DNA of 64,000 nt, from contig JBAIAC010000006.1 of assembly GCA_037349315.1 (NCBI GenBank), positions 55,362,501 to 55,426,500 on the forward strand. The letters are read 5' to 3'. Below are positions 46,225 through 57,078 of this stretch, piece after piece. The notes beneath the pieces were generated by a model. It did not search any database, had not been told where the DNA came from, and worked only from the letters and a program-made list of their open reading frames with translations. Made by a program: the position numbers and the translations under genes. Origin of the DNA: Chelydra serpentina. Lineage: Eukaryota > Chordata > Testudines > Chelydridae. Position 1 is the stretch's first letter, and the number at the start of each line of letters is the position of its first letter.

Positions 46225-46605
46225 GATAAAAGGATAAACTGTTTTAACCTGTGAAACTCATTGCCACAAGATGTCATTGAAGCCAACAATTTAGTAAGAT
46301 TCAAAAAATGATTAGGCATTTATGTGAATATAGTGAGAACTTCCACATTTATAGTACATAGGATAACTTTATATGGGATATAGCATCTGATCTGACTTCC
46401 AGTTAAGTTAATCAGAGTTGAATCAGGTCCATAAACTCTCAAGCCCTGGGAATAAGCCAACCGCCAAATGCAGGGAGTTGAGAAAAATCAGGTTATTTCA
46501 TAACTGTCCACTAAATTGTTCCTTGTATCTTTCTTCGAAGTACCATCTGCTGCCAGCCATATGATAGGGAACATTCTGAGCTAGATGGAATTCCTAGCAG
46601 AAAAC
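46225..46605 (+). mobile_element. Ancient CR1-like 3' end
   Basis: The order AAACTCATTGCCACAAGATG, GATTCAAAAAATGATTAGGC, CAGGTTATTTCATAACTGTC, GAAGTACCATCTGCTGCCAG and TGAGCTAGATGG follows the 3' end of an old CR1/L3-type LINE. It is much more diverged than the copy at 33345. Confidence 0.75.
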
Positions 46606-47366
46606 CTGAATTAATAGCTATTTTAACTTTAGTTTCAGTTCTTCTCTAGCCAGGTCCTGTTCTGATAAATATATTCTCAAAAGTTGTTTTCCGACCTTCA
46701 TTAATTTCTCTCAGTACTGTGTGTGTATTTTGGTTTTGGTTTTGATTCACCTGCCATATTTTTAGCTTATTGCTTGCTCAAATTCAACTGCTCTTGGATA
46801 AAATTCTCTGTTTGCAGTGTTTGCTCTTTTAAAACTTCTGCAACATTCACTCATTGTTTCTTTTCTGATCACTCATCTGCCTTTTTCTAGACACATTTTC
46901 TCACAAATTTTCGTCTGTCAATGTTTTAAGATAAGGTTTATTCAATCATTAATAAGTTCTTCACTGAAATTATTCTATAGAAGATGGAAAACTCAAAAGG
47001 ACATTTCCTTAATATTTTTTTTCACAATAATGATATTCTACTCTTCATGGGTTGTTACTGCTTTTAAGCAGTGTGCTTGTATTTCACATCAGTAGCGTGA
47101 ATGACTAATGCAATAGTGCTTGTAAGTACACAAAGTTCCAGAAAGCAAATTAGTCGGTTCCTATGACTGAATTTGAAAGAGCCCATATAAACACTCTGGA
47201 TTGTTTGAGCTTTTCCTTTCCCCAGCACAGCAGACATTGCAGGTATATGCCTCTTGCTGACAGTAACATTTTCCTCCTGCTGTCATCTTGTCAGGGCCAT
47301 TTCAAATTTGCCATTTGTGGGAGGAGGTTTGTCCATTGTGGCTAGCCTTAGGCTTGCTGGCTATTG
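46606..47366. other. Unassigned sequence
   Basis: No family recognised; the open frames here resemble no known protein. Confidence 0.35.
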
Positions 47367-47520
47367 CAGTACTGCCAACCTCAAATGTTGAAAGATCACA
47401 AGTAAGGCCCCCTCCCCTCCAAAAAAGAACATTAATAAGATTAGCTTTCAAAATATATATATTTTTTAATCATCTTTTTAAATTTACTCTTTGTTTTTAT
47501 CTTTGGGTGTGGGCAGTATC
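47367..47520 (+). repeat. Dispersed repeat (CTGCCAACCTCAAATG type)
   Basis: GTACTGCCAACCTCAAATGT, then TAAGATTAGCTTTCAAAAT and TCTTTGTTTTTATCTTTGGG. This order recalls a repeat common in turtle DNA, which I cannot assign to a superfamily. Confidence 0.45.
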
Positions 47521-47525
47521 TTAAT

Positions 47526-47706
47526 GGGAGAGGGATAGCTCAGTGGTTTGAGCATTGGCCTGCTAAACCCAGGGTTGTGAGTTCAATCCTTGAGGGGGCC
47601 ATTTAGGGATCTGGGGCAAAAATTGGGGATTGGTCCTGCTTTGAGCAAGGGGTTGGACTAGATGACCTCCTGAGGTTCCTTCCAACTCTGATGATCTATG
47701 ATTCTA
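47526..47706 (+). mobile_element. tRNA-derived SINE with CR1 tail (turtle type)
   Basis: The head has RNA polymerase III promoter boxes: A box TAGCTCAGTGG at 47536-47546 and B box GTTCAATCC at 47581-47589. The body leads into a CR1-derived 3' end (GGTTGGACTAGATGACCTCC, then TCTATGATTCT), which lets CR1 enzymes copy it. It is essentially full length at about 180 bases. A TAATG word lies on each side (47522-47526, 47705-47709) and may be the target duplication. This SINE type is well known from turtles and is the best lineage marker in the window. Confidence 0.93.
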
Positions 47707-47709
47707 ATG

Positions 47710-49678
47710 TGTGTGATTGTTTAGGGTTCAGAATTAATGCATGATTATACACAAGCAGATCCCTGACAGCTTTTATTATCTTGTAAGGAAAGTTACTTCA
47801 TTCCACATGTTGTAACTGTGGCTCTCCTACCATTCCTAAGGAGACACAAGTGATGTAATGTCCTTGTGATATTACTACAACTTATCTACCACCTTAGAGT
47901 ATTCTAGGGATTCTAAATTAATTCATTCTGGTTTTACCATGTATCAGATAGTCATAAGCAGTGTTACTGCGCGGCTGAAGAGGTGTATATTTCTGAATAA
48001 GGAATCAATGATCACGATACAAACATTCCTTTACTTGCTTACACTCCTTTATTAAAATTAGAAAGTTAAATAATATTGCAACATAAAAAGTCAGGACTTG
48101 CTTGCCAAGGGTAAAATGAGCATAGGCATCTCGACAGTTACAGCTTAACAAAGAACAGAATGTAACCAATGTATTTTGTGTTTGATACTAAAAATATATA
48201 ACATCTTTTTTTTAAATAAGATAAAGACAAAAAAAGTAATTAGTATTTCCCGCTGAATCAGAGCAATGAAACCGCACATCTTTTAATTAGTCTATGCTCA
48301 GCATTGAATAGTGATGTTACTGAGTTCTGAATAAGTAACTTATTGTCATTAGACTACCAATCAAACTGGTATATTTGCAGAATGAAATACAGAGTAGGGA
48401 AACTATGAGTGGGGTTGGAGTATTGCCCTAACACCATTTTAGCACTAGTAATCATAGAAAATAAATTCAGTGATATATGTATTCAGGGTGAAGTATAAAA
48501 TTATGGAAGTGATTCTGGCACTTTACAATGCACTAATAGCACCATGTTTCAAGTACAGTGTAATTATTTTGACCTTATGAGAAGGACAGTTCAGCTATTG
48601 AAATGAGGCAGTGAACAGTATCAAAGTTTATTGACTGTAGACGGTCACGTGAAATGTAGGTTTGTCTGTGAGCCACAGAGATTAAATAAGGTGAATGTGT
48701 AGAAAGATTAATTTTAGATTTCATATTCCCAATTAAAATAGCACATTTAAAATTTGATTTTCAAAAGGGTTGAGTTTGGTATTAAAGGGTTAAAATCCAT
48801 GTGCTGCTTGTGTAACAATTTGGCATATGGACTTGTGTCAGCTTTTAGAGGCCAGAAGCCTAGTGAATAGTAATTCGCTAAAAAAAACAAAATAAACAAA
48901 AAATAACCTCACTTTGTTTGTTTAACCTAGTCAGCAATATGCCAAATGTTAAAACAATAACTAAATAATTGTATCTTCTCTAAAAGTTGCAATATGGGAC
49001 AAAGGCATCTGTTGTGTTAGTTTCTTCTGGAGGGAGAAAATCTTCCCACACACCAACCTTGAGTTTATGGAAGGTTGGCATGTCGGTATAAAATATAGCT
49101 TTCTCCCAAGCTTCCTTTCCCAGGGACCAATGCCCGCCTGTAAAACACAAAGTAGCAACTTAAAAGACAATTCTTATTATCATATACTTTTCACTGTTTT
49201 TGCTTTAATCCTTAGGAATATACCTGTTAGACAATCAAAGGAGCTACTTCATTCCTATGAACCCCAAATTAAATTCAACATATATATATAATGTTACTAA
49301 TACACTTAATTAAAGTACTAATTAAATGTTAATTTAAAACCATGAGCAGAGACTTATGTAACCTTTAACCTTTGGCTACTGTGCTATCTTGTCTTGCTGA
49401 GCCAAACCTATCCCGGGGTTGGGGACTGCCTACCCCATCACTTTCCCCCACCCATGAAAAATCCATATATTTCATTGTAATCAATTAATTAACAGTGTCT
49501 CTAAGCCTAATAAGCAAGGTAACCCTCCTTCAGCGCTGTACCTAAATAAACTCCTATGCTTAACCTCTACATGGTGTGAATTTATATCCTTCAGTTATCA
49601 ACACACTTTCTAATGAGATTATCATTAGTATTGGTTGCTTCTGTTTAATATCAGTGAATATATTACAAGGGATCCCCA
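47710..49678. other. Repeat-poor AT-rich stretch
   Basis: About 2 kb in which I recognise no element or gene. A short (TA)n run lies at 49279-49290. It is a candidate place for conserved non-coding sequence. Confidence 0.35.
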
Positions 49679-49850
49679 TAAAGGGTACATCTACACAGGG
49701 ATAAAAGACCCACAGCATGGCCTGAGTCAGTTGTTTCGGGTTCACAGGGCTTGGGCTACGGGGCTAAAAATCGCTGTGTAGACATTTGGGCTCGAGCTGG
49801 TGCCTAAGATCTGGGACCCTTCAGCCTTGCAGGGTCCCAGATACCTCACA
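49679..49850. mobile_element. Left half of a palindromic Harbinger-like MITE
   Basis: It starts TAAAGGGTACATCTACACAG and includes CGCTGTGTAGACATTTGGGC. It reaches the central hairpin TCTGGGACCCT/AGGGTCCCAGA at 49810-49842. The mirror-image right arm that a complete palindrome should have is missing after about 49845. Confidence 0.7.
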
Positions 49851-50971
49851 GGTAAGGGATAGGATAAGATAGGATACAATGGCCACAACTTTGTTTAATA
49901 AACAATAACATTTAAACAGATGAAGACAGGGAAAAAACATAGACTTTAGAGCACCGGATGGTGGCAGCCGCTCAGATTGGCAGACCCATCTGGAGATACT
50001 ATCCAGCCTGTCTAGGCTTGGATACGCAGCTTGCACTAAGCCACACTTACCCCCGCTAGTGCAGGCTAGAGCTGCCACTGAGAGACAAGGCAAAAAAATC
50101 TGGTGAGTTTTTAGGGCCTTCTTACACACAAATCCCACCTTTCTGAAAGATCTCAACCCCTGCTTCCTAGCCCAACCCACCAAATTTACCCCATCAGCAA
50201 AGACTGTGTCTGCTCCCAAAGTTACAACATGGTGCATTTTGGATTCCACATGTTCTGGTGCAATTCTGGCTTAACTGAAACAGAAAAGAAAATTAAATGA
50301 TTTTGCAACCTCTGATATATTTAGCAATTGTACTTGCTCTACTTGCTCTAAACCTGGCACACACACCCCCAGTGAATGGATGGGAAAACCTTGCTGTGGC
50401 AGGAGGAGAGTCTGAATGGCCCTTTGCTCCTCATTCAGCTAAGCCTAATGCTGGGGAGAGAGGGCAGCTGTTCCTACCAGCCAGTAAGAGGGCTCATTAG
50501 AACCAGAGGTGCAGCCTGGCACCAAGCTGGGCTGTAATCGGTTGGGAGGGGCAAGCTGGCCCTGTCATAAACTTAGCTTCTTCAGCCAGCCACCACACCG
50601 AAAGTCTGGGTGGAGGATGGCAGGGGACAGCTGAGCTGAATTATCATGGGAGGGTAATTTGTCTAAGTGGGCAAATGTGGGTGTTGGTAGGTTGAACTTT
50701 TTTAATACATATCAGATGGGCCTAGCAAATTGTCTTAGAAACTATTGAGACTATTTGCAGAATTTTCTACCAAGCAAGATACATGGATTTTGCTTTGAAC
50801 TTCAGACTGTCTTATTCTCTGCACTGTAAGAGGCTAAAATCTCAAGGAAGGGGTTGTGATTATATTATATGTAGTGTGAGCACTGTCTAGGAAGAGCAGA
50901 GATGAGCAGATTTTGGTAATTCTCAACTGTTGTCTGACTGTCTTAGTCTAAATGAAGCAGGCAGAGACAAT
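49851..50971. other. Unassigned sequence
   Basis: It begins with a short GGATAGGATAAGATAGGAT run. The rest, including open frames near 49821-50249 and 50297-50500, matches nothing known to me. Confidence 0.35.
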
Positions 50972-51358
50972 TGTCGGAGAAAAACAGAGTTCTCACTCTT
51001 TCTTTGGGTGCAGCAAGGCAGATACATTTTATTAACTCAAGCAATTGCACAGAGGGAGAGAGTGCACTAGGACACAGAGTTTCCCCCTCCTAGGCAGGTC
51101 TCTCAAAAGATAAACAATTAAGGCAAGCATTTATACTTTTTGTTACATACAGTAATGATCAACAGTTTGTTTATATTATGTCTTGCCCATTCCTGTATTT
51201 TCTCACTTCTGTTCTCAGAACATAGCTATCTCAAGGTTGGGTCACGCTGACTCTACTCTGCTGCCTTTTCACCCGCTTCTGACGTGAGCCCTGCTTCTAC
51301 AAATCTCGCGTTATTACAGCTAGAGTTAACCTGACTCTTGCTCATATAGAGGCCTGCA
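50972..51358 (-). mobile_element. LTR-like sequence, reverse strand
   Basis: It shares several blocks with 53904-54275: GAAAAACAGAGTTCTCACTC, TTTTATTAACTCAAGCAATTG, TTTATACTTTTTGTTACATA. On the reverse strand a TATA box GTATAAAT (51129-51136) is followed about 100 bases later by AATAAA (51028-51033), the layout of an LTR. Ends are placed by comparison of the two copies, and no target duplication was found. Confidence 0.65.
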
Positions 51359-51894
51359 TCCAAATTCCCTCTACCGACTTCCACACCACTAAATCACAAA
51401 ATAGAAGTGAGTTAAGAGGCTGGGGATGATCAATAACATCTAGAAGCACCTGTCCATCCTTCAGAGTGAAATTTCCTTCTTCTTTGAGTAGTGTCCCTAC
51501 GGGTTCTCCACTTCAGGTGCGCATGTGCCTCTCGAGCCTTAGGTTGGAGATTTCTAGCTAGCAGTGCATGTTCAGCCCATACATGTGCCCTGTGCCTCCT
51601 CATGGCAGGCACTGAGGCTATATAGGGGTACGAGGGTGAACCACCCTCAGTTCCTTATTTACCATGTTGGCCCAAGATGGAATACTAGCATGTCTGCCTA
51701 GAGCATACTCTGCTTTCCTCTTTACTTTTTTCTATGAAAGTTAGAGTTGTCATTAGTGTTAGTACAGTTAGTTAATTTATGTGAGAGGACTGTTTTTCCC
51801 TGGGACACTTGTCCTCTCCTGGCAGTGTATTCCTGGTTCACCAAGCTTCAAATTCTGCCTCTCCTCCTGGGAGACAGTACCAGTGAGCAATGGA

Positions 51895-52350
51895 CACTCC
51901 AAGTCTGTCCATTGCCTGGGGGAGTCCCATAACTCCCATAAGTGCTCCTTTTGTTTAACCCTTAAGTCCTGGACTATGAAGAAGAGGGAGCTAAAGCTCA
52001 GACTGTTGGCGATGGAACATTCCCTGCAGCCATCCTCTGAGCCAGATCAGGAGACCGCCCCTGGACATCTTTCCCTGGACAGATCAAGTGCCCTGTCAAT
52101 CTTAGGGCACGCTTCTATTAAGAAAGAGAAGACTTTGGAGCACTCTGGGAAGACTCCCCCAAAAAGGGGCACAGACTTGATATCTAAGAAGCCAGATCCA
52201 AAAAAGACCAGGTCCCCATCAAGGTCCTTGGTCTCTGAGGATATCCTGGAGGCCAAGGACTCTTCCTCTGATACAGGCGGGCCCATGAAGTCACAGAGCT
52301 CCAAGGAGAAGAACCATGGCTCAAATAGGGCCACCTGTACCCTCCACTAG
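51895..52350 (+). pseudogene. DIRS gag N-terminal fragment
   Basis: One + frame contains CLGESHNSHKCSFCLTLKSW, a zinc-knuckle-like C-x-GESH-x4-C-x2-C motif, followed by KKRELKLRLLAMEHSLQP, the start of DIRS gag proteins in sauropsids. A basic and serine-rich stretch follows (KKTRSPSRSL). Upstream codons to 51781 are open but not conserved. The frame is lost after about 52350. Confidence 0.72.
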
Positions 52351-52733
52351 AAAGGAGAAACACAGGGTACTATTGAGCTCAGCCCCATCATTGAAGCATT
52401 CTGCTCAGCTGTTGGTGCCATCACACACCTTAACCCTGCCATTGGTACCGATGCGAGTAGCTCAGCCAGGGGTGCCTGTACAAGTGGTACCCTTGGCACT
52501 AAGCAAGCATCAGCATCTGGCAAGGCCTGTGGAATGTTCGTTATCACTGTTACCATCAGCTCCAGCCACGATGACTTCAGCTATGGTGTTGGTACTGGTG
52601 TCCTTTCCAGTACCACAGGAGTTCTGATACTTGAGGGATATCTCAGTGACGGATGAACCAAAGCACCGTTGCTGCCAGATACCAAGCATCTCATGGTACT
52701 GAGACCTCAGTCTCTGAGTGGCATCTTCATGGC

Positions 52734-53407
52734 TGTGACAGAGTTGGACTCACCCCTGCGGTGCCTCCTGCTGGTTGTCATCGGGAATTAGCTCACCAGC
52801 CTCTGGAGCGCCCTCTTCAGGCCGGTGATCCGCCTGCTCACTCTGGCCCATGTCCCTCCCAGGACCCGGTGCCCCTTTAACTGGGGTGGCTGCCCCATGG
52901 CAGTACCCCCCAGATCTGGGTCTCCCCTCCCCAGGGGAACCCCCAACCCACTATCCCCACCTCACCTCAGTCGTAGGCTACTGCTAGTCTCCAGCTAGCC
53001 CCCGTGCCCTGGGGCAGACTGCAGTATAAGCCACTCATCATAGGCAAAGGGGGTTTGGACCTGCTGCCTCAGCCTACCCATGGGCTGCGCCCTGCAACCC
53101 CTGTACCCAGTTGGCCACAGCCTGGGGTTTTCTCAGGCCGGAGCTCCCCAGCTCCCTTAGCCTTTCCCCAGCCCTGTTCCACTCAAGGTACCCTGCTTAG
53201 CCCTTGCAGCCAGGCCCTTCTCCCTCTAAAGGCAGAGAGAGAGTATCTCTTCCCGGCCCACTGCCCTCTTATAAGAGCCAGCTGGGCCCTGATTAACTGG
53301 CCACAGCTGTAGCTGCTTTGCCAGTCAGCCCAGCTTCTCAGCCTCAGCCCTCTCCCAGGGCTGTTTCAAGCCCCTTCAGGGCCTGAGCAGGGTGCCACCC
53401 CGCTACA
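52734..53407. mobile_element. Solo LTR with perfect 5-base duplication
   Basis: It starts TGTGACAGAGTTGGACTC and ends CACCCCGCTACA, 674 bases. It is flanked by ATGGC at 52729-52733 and 53408-53412. It is the same family as 22384-22844 and sits inside the DIRS-like gag region. Orientation is not established. Confidence 0.93.
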
Positions 53408-53903
53408 ATGGCACAGGACTCTCCTCTCTCCTCATTGGCTGCCCCCCTCCAGGGAATGATGTGGAGGAAGACAAAGAGGACACCTAGGCAGGCTCCTCAA
53501 TTTCTGTTAGGGGCTATTCTACATATCCCTTTGGGAATCTGCCCTCAGGCAGGGAGGACTTTGAGCTGCATCAAGCACAGTGGAACCAACCCTATATGCC
53601 ACTCCAATTCCTTATGGACCCCCACAATGGCCATATTGAGACTGGTGGGCTGCCTATTGGCAATCATTCAATAAACTACCAGTACCATCCCTTAGGGATA
53701 CTGGGGTTCCACATCTTCCCTCTACCCTTCCAAGGAGAGAGGACACATTTGAGGAGGTGGAGGAGAGGGCAGATGAGGAAATCACTGCTGAAACTCCCAT
53801 TTCATCATCATCATGGAATGAGGTGGTCATGCCGATGACTTCAAGCAACTCCAGGTCCTCATTAGAAGGGTAGCAGACACTCTGCGATCCCTCTGGAGGC
53901 GGT

Positions 53904-54275
53904 TGTGGAAGAAAACAAGTCTTTCACTCTTCGTTTGTTAGCAACAAGTCAGAGACATTTTTATTACGAGCAATTGCAAGGGAACACCGCAGTTGGACAA
54001 GGGGTCCCCATCCTTGGGAAGATCCTCAGAAAAAACACAGCTTAAAGACAAGTATTTATACTCCCCCATTACATACATCAACGGCCAATGGTTTTTTCCT
54101 GTTTACACATGTTCCTTCCTGAGAGCCTACTTATCTCAACGGTTCCTGCTCAATGTCAGCATTGCATTCCACTCTTATCTTCCTAAAGTGAAGCTAAAAC
54201 AGCATACCTTGCAGTTTTCTTACTCCCACAAGTCCCTCTTTCTGCACTGTTTCTAAGTCAACTAATATGGCTGCA
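53904..54275 (-). mobile_element. LTR-like sequence, reverse strand, in the DIRS gag
   Basis: It is related to 50972-51358. On the reverse strand a TATA box GTATAAAT (54054-54061) precedes AATAAA (53960-53965). It separates gag coding pieces ending at about 53900 and resuming at about 54300. No matching target duplication was seen, so the ends may be off by a few bases. Confidence 0.68.
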
Positions 54276-54299
54276 CTCGGATCCTCTCTTTTTCTCTTT

Positions 54300-54522
54300 T
54301 TCCACTTCCACACGGTCAAAGACCAGCAGGACAGACTACTTCATATTTTGCAGTCACCAACACACTCCACATTGGTGTCATCTACTAATAAGGGTATCCT
54401 GGATCTGGCTCGGATGGTATGGCTGATGTCAGCCACTATTGCACCAATGTACAAAAGGGCAGACAAGTATTTTGTGCCCCCTAAGGATTCTGACTTTTTG
54501 TTTTCTCATTCTCCCACCTAAC
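54300..54522 (+). pseudogene. DIRS gag middle fragment
   Basis: The open frame reads VKDQQDRLLHILQSP, NKGILDLARMVW, TIAPMYKRADKYFVPPKD, ending with a stop after FSHSPT. It corresponds to the DIRS segment at 17980-18303 of the first element (HKLLDIL, EPAKVLW, EKHYFVPVQ). Confidence 0.72.
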
Positions 54523-54631
54523 TCCCTTGTGGTGGGTGCTGTGAATGAGCAACGTACACAGCACTTTTCAAGGGCTACCACCTAGGACAAGGATCAGAAG
54601 TGATTGGAACTCTTAGTCTTACTCATCCCCA

Positions 54632-54958
54632 ATGTTGCCGTTCCAGATCACAAACTATCAGGCGGTCATGGCGAAATATAACTTTATGAATTGCAACAAG
54701 ATCCCAGCCTTCATTGAACATGTGCCACATGACTTCTGGGAACAATTCCAGTCTATTGTTGCAGAGGGTCAGCTGTTGGCCAGATCGGTGCTCCAACCAT
54801 CCTTAGATGCTGGGGATACTGCTGCCAGATCCATCCCCATGGCGGGGGTTATGAGAAGGGCATGCAGGCTCCAGCTTTCAGGGTTTCCAAGAGAGGGCCA
54901 AAACACGGTAGAGGACTTCTCCTTTGATGGTCACAAATTCTTCTTGGAGACCATGTGA
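54632..54958 (+). pseudogene. DIRS gag C-terminal fragment
   Basis: The open frame has AKYNFMNCNKIPAFIEHVP, DFWEQFQSIVAEGQ, SLDAGDTAARSIPMAGVMRR and FDGHKFFLETM. This is the partner of 18716-19180 in the first element. It terminates at a stop at 54956-54958, where the consensus would continue. Confidence 0.75.
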
Positions 54959-55245
54959 GACTCTCTGCACACGCTCTAGGACTCCAGGGCTACCCTTTGT
55001 TCCTTGGGCATTTATATGCCTATGAGCAAGAAGCATTTCAATAAGTCACAGACTGCCCAGAGATCACACCCAGCTCAGTTCTTGGGGTGCCAAAAACTCA
55101 CACAACCCCCTGCCCAGAAAGAGACGCAGGTTTCAGAGGAAAAGGGCTGCTCAACTGCCCTCTGTGACCATCCAGACGTCATCAAAATAGTAGTTTTGAT
55201 TGGTTGGTTGAGGGTTCAAATTATCCCATTACTCTGATTTTATAG

Positions 55246-55370
55246 TTGCACCCTTTATCCCACCTTCCTCCATTCAGGGACCACCTTGTCCATTTCCACC
55301 AGGCTTGGGAGCAGATCACCTTGGAGGTCATAACATCAAGCTATGCCATCCAGTTTGTGTCACTCCTTCA
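55246..55370 (+). pseudogene. DIRS pre-RT fragment
   Basis: The frame encodes HLPPFRDHLVHFHQAWEQIT and SYAIQFVSL, equivalent to GRLTHFHNAWGLIITDSG and RSGCAI at 19270-19350. The element is lost shortly after, before the RT. Confidence 0.65.
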
Positions 55371-56096
55371 ATTGTTGGCAAAATTCTGCCTTTTCAAAAT
55401 TAAAGGCCATCTTTCAGAACATTTGTATGTGTCTCAAATCCTTACTTAATAGGTGTCACCTGTGGCTTTGTCTTTCTTCTCAAAAGTCTTACTATCAGGG
55501 TGCATTTCCACCACTATAACTTTTTAAATGGCACACTTGATGTGTACTTTAAGTCCAGTTTAATAAACTCCACTGATGAAAAGGATTTCCACTAGCTCCA
55601 AATTGTGGACAGTAACTTTGTAGCAACTTTCCAGCAGAGAAATGTTGTTCACGGTTAGATTACTGCAAGGTCACTACTGAAGGAATTTTCTTCATAAAGT
55701 GGGGAAGAGAGAAAATTCATTTTTTACCTTAAAATTGCTGACTCGGGTGACCTGTGGAGTGAAGGGTCAGTCTTGAGGGAGCTATAACAAAAAATCCTCT
55801 ATTAAGTATTCAGGAGACACAATAACAGTTTACGTTGAAACCAGAAAGCCTTAGGTTGGAGGTGAACCTTTGTTCAGGAGAAAGCCAAAATAAATTACCA
55901 AGTCATTCAGCCCATGACTACCCTAGACATCTCCAAGGGATAAAGTGCGGGGAGGAAGGGGCGGTACTCTACACTGCTAGGATATGTTTTGTTTGGTCTC
56001 TTCCCTGTCACCTTTCTCTCTCCCTTTTGCTGCTGTTTTTCTGCTTGTTTGCAATCTCTCCACCCTACTGTGTTATAACTTTAGCATTTTTGATCA
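55371..56096. other. Unassigned sequence
   Basis: No gene or element recognised between the second DIRS element and the hAT copy. Confidence 0.4.
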
Positions 56097-56470
56097 CAGG
56101 TTCCGACTCCATGGGTCCTCTGGGGCTCAAACACCCACGGAAATAAAACAGGAGGTTCTCAGTATCCACCAGCCACAGGGGTTATGCGGTCCCAGGGCTG
56201 GCTACCGATCAGCTGTTTGCGGCCCTGGGGTTAGCTGCAGATCAGCCAGTGGCTGGTGGGAGGCGCTCAGGAGAGTGGGGGTGGAGAGGAGCAAGTGGTG
56301 GGTGGGCAGGGGGACACCTCTGGTGAGCAGGTGGAGAGGAGTGAGTGGGTGAGGGCTTTGGGGGAGGGGATGGAGTGGGGGTGGGAAGAGGCAGAGCGAG
56401 GGCAGGGCCTTGGGGTGGGGGATGAGGGGGTGGAGCACTCACTGGAAAAAAAGAAAAGTCAGTGCCCGTG
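56097..56470 (+). mobile_element. Degenerate hAT element, relative of 12074-12490
   Basis: The left end CAGGTTCCGACTCCATGGGT and right end AAAAGTCAGTGCCCGTG mirror each other as the hAT repeats at 12074 and 12490 do. The left end continues CCTCTGGGGCTCAAACACCC, matching CTCCGGGGCTGGAGCACCC of that copy. The interior here is G-rich (GGGTGGAGAGGAGCAAG...), not the GC array. No target duplication is visible. Confidence 0.75.
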
Positions 56471-56778
56471 TTAGCAATCACTGCTAACCTAAATGCTGTT
56501 AGAAGTGAAAGGGGTCATGCTGGTGAAAGTGTTTGTGTCTGTGTACATATAGTACCCTTAATCAAAACCTATGAAGAAAATAAATGTGACTGCTCCAATG
56601 GTCCTGGTCAGAGAGTCATAGTGATTCATAGGTAAGCACTGATTGTAGTTGTTTTCTGGCTAGATTTCATCTAAGTACAAAAATACATGGCCAGTTCTCA
56701 ATGGGAGTGGCTGGGTGATAAGTTTTGAAATTCTGGCTACTTCCCTGAATGGGAGCTGAGCTCTTTTGGAAAGCTGGC
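56471..56778. other. Unassigned sequence
   Basis: Nothing recognised. Confidence 0.35.
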
Positions 56779-57078
56779 TAAGGGCTGGTCCACACTAACC
56801 CCCCCGGTTCGAACTAAGATACGCAACTTCAGCTACGTGAATAACACAGCTGAAGTCAAAGTATCTTAGTTCAAATGAAAAGGTACTTACCGCGGGTCCA
56901 CACACGGCAGGCAGGCTCCCGTCGACTCCGCGTACTCCTCTCGCGGAGCAGGAGTACCGGTGTCGAGGGCGAGCACTTCCGGGATTGATTTATCGCGTCT
57001 AGACAAGACATGATAAATCGATCCCAGAAGATCGATTGCTTACCGCCGAACCCGGAAGTAAGTATAGATGTACCTTAA
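56779..57078. mobile_element. Harbinger-like MITE with TAA target
   Basis: The ends TAAGGGCTGGTCCACACT and AGTATAGATGTACCTTAA carry TAA on both sides, the 3-base target typical of PIF/Harbinger. Internally TTCAGCTACGTGAATAACAC and GCTGAAGTC form a hairpin, and GATTGATTTATCGCGTC is mirrored by GACATGATAAATCGATCC. It has no coding region. Confidence 0.82.

Larger units (their letters stand above)
51470..55370 (+). mobile_element. Second DIRS-like retrotransposon, broken and invaded
   Basis: It starts with a terminal-repeat-like segment (51477-51670: GTCCCTACGGGTTCTCCACT, GGCTATATAGGGGTACGAGG, CCCTCAGTTCC). Gag pieces follow at 51895-52630, 53413-53890, 54300-54520 and 54630-54960, and a pre-RT segment at 55260-55370. 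An LTR at 52734-53407 and a reverse LTR at 53904-54275 interrupt it. The RT proper and recombinase are missing. Confidence 0.75.

Noticed and set aside
47526..47600. A functional tRNA gene
   Set aside because: Boxes A and B are present, but the acceptor stem does not close and the sequence runs into a CR1 tail, so it is a SINE.
51781..52350. A 189-residue frame as a host gene related to LAP2
   Set aside because: The zinc-knuckle-like motif and downstream words follow DIRS gag order, and the rest of a DIRS element surrounds it; the frame then breaks.
56202..56481. Proline/histidine-rich reverse-strand frames
   Set aside because: They are the complement of the G-rich interior of the hAT element at 56097-56470.
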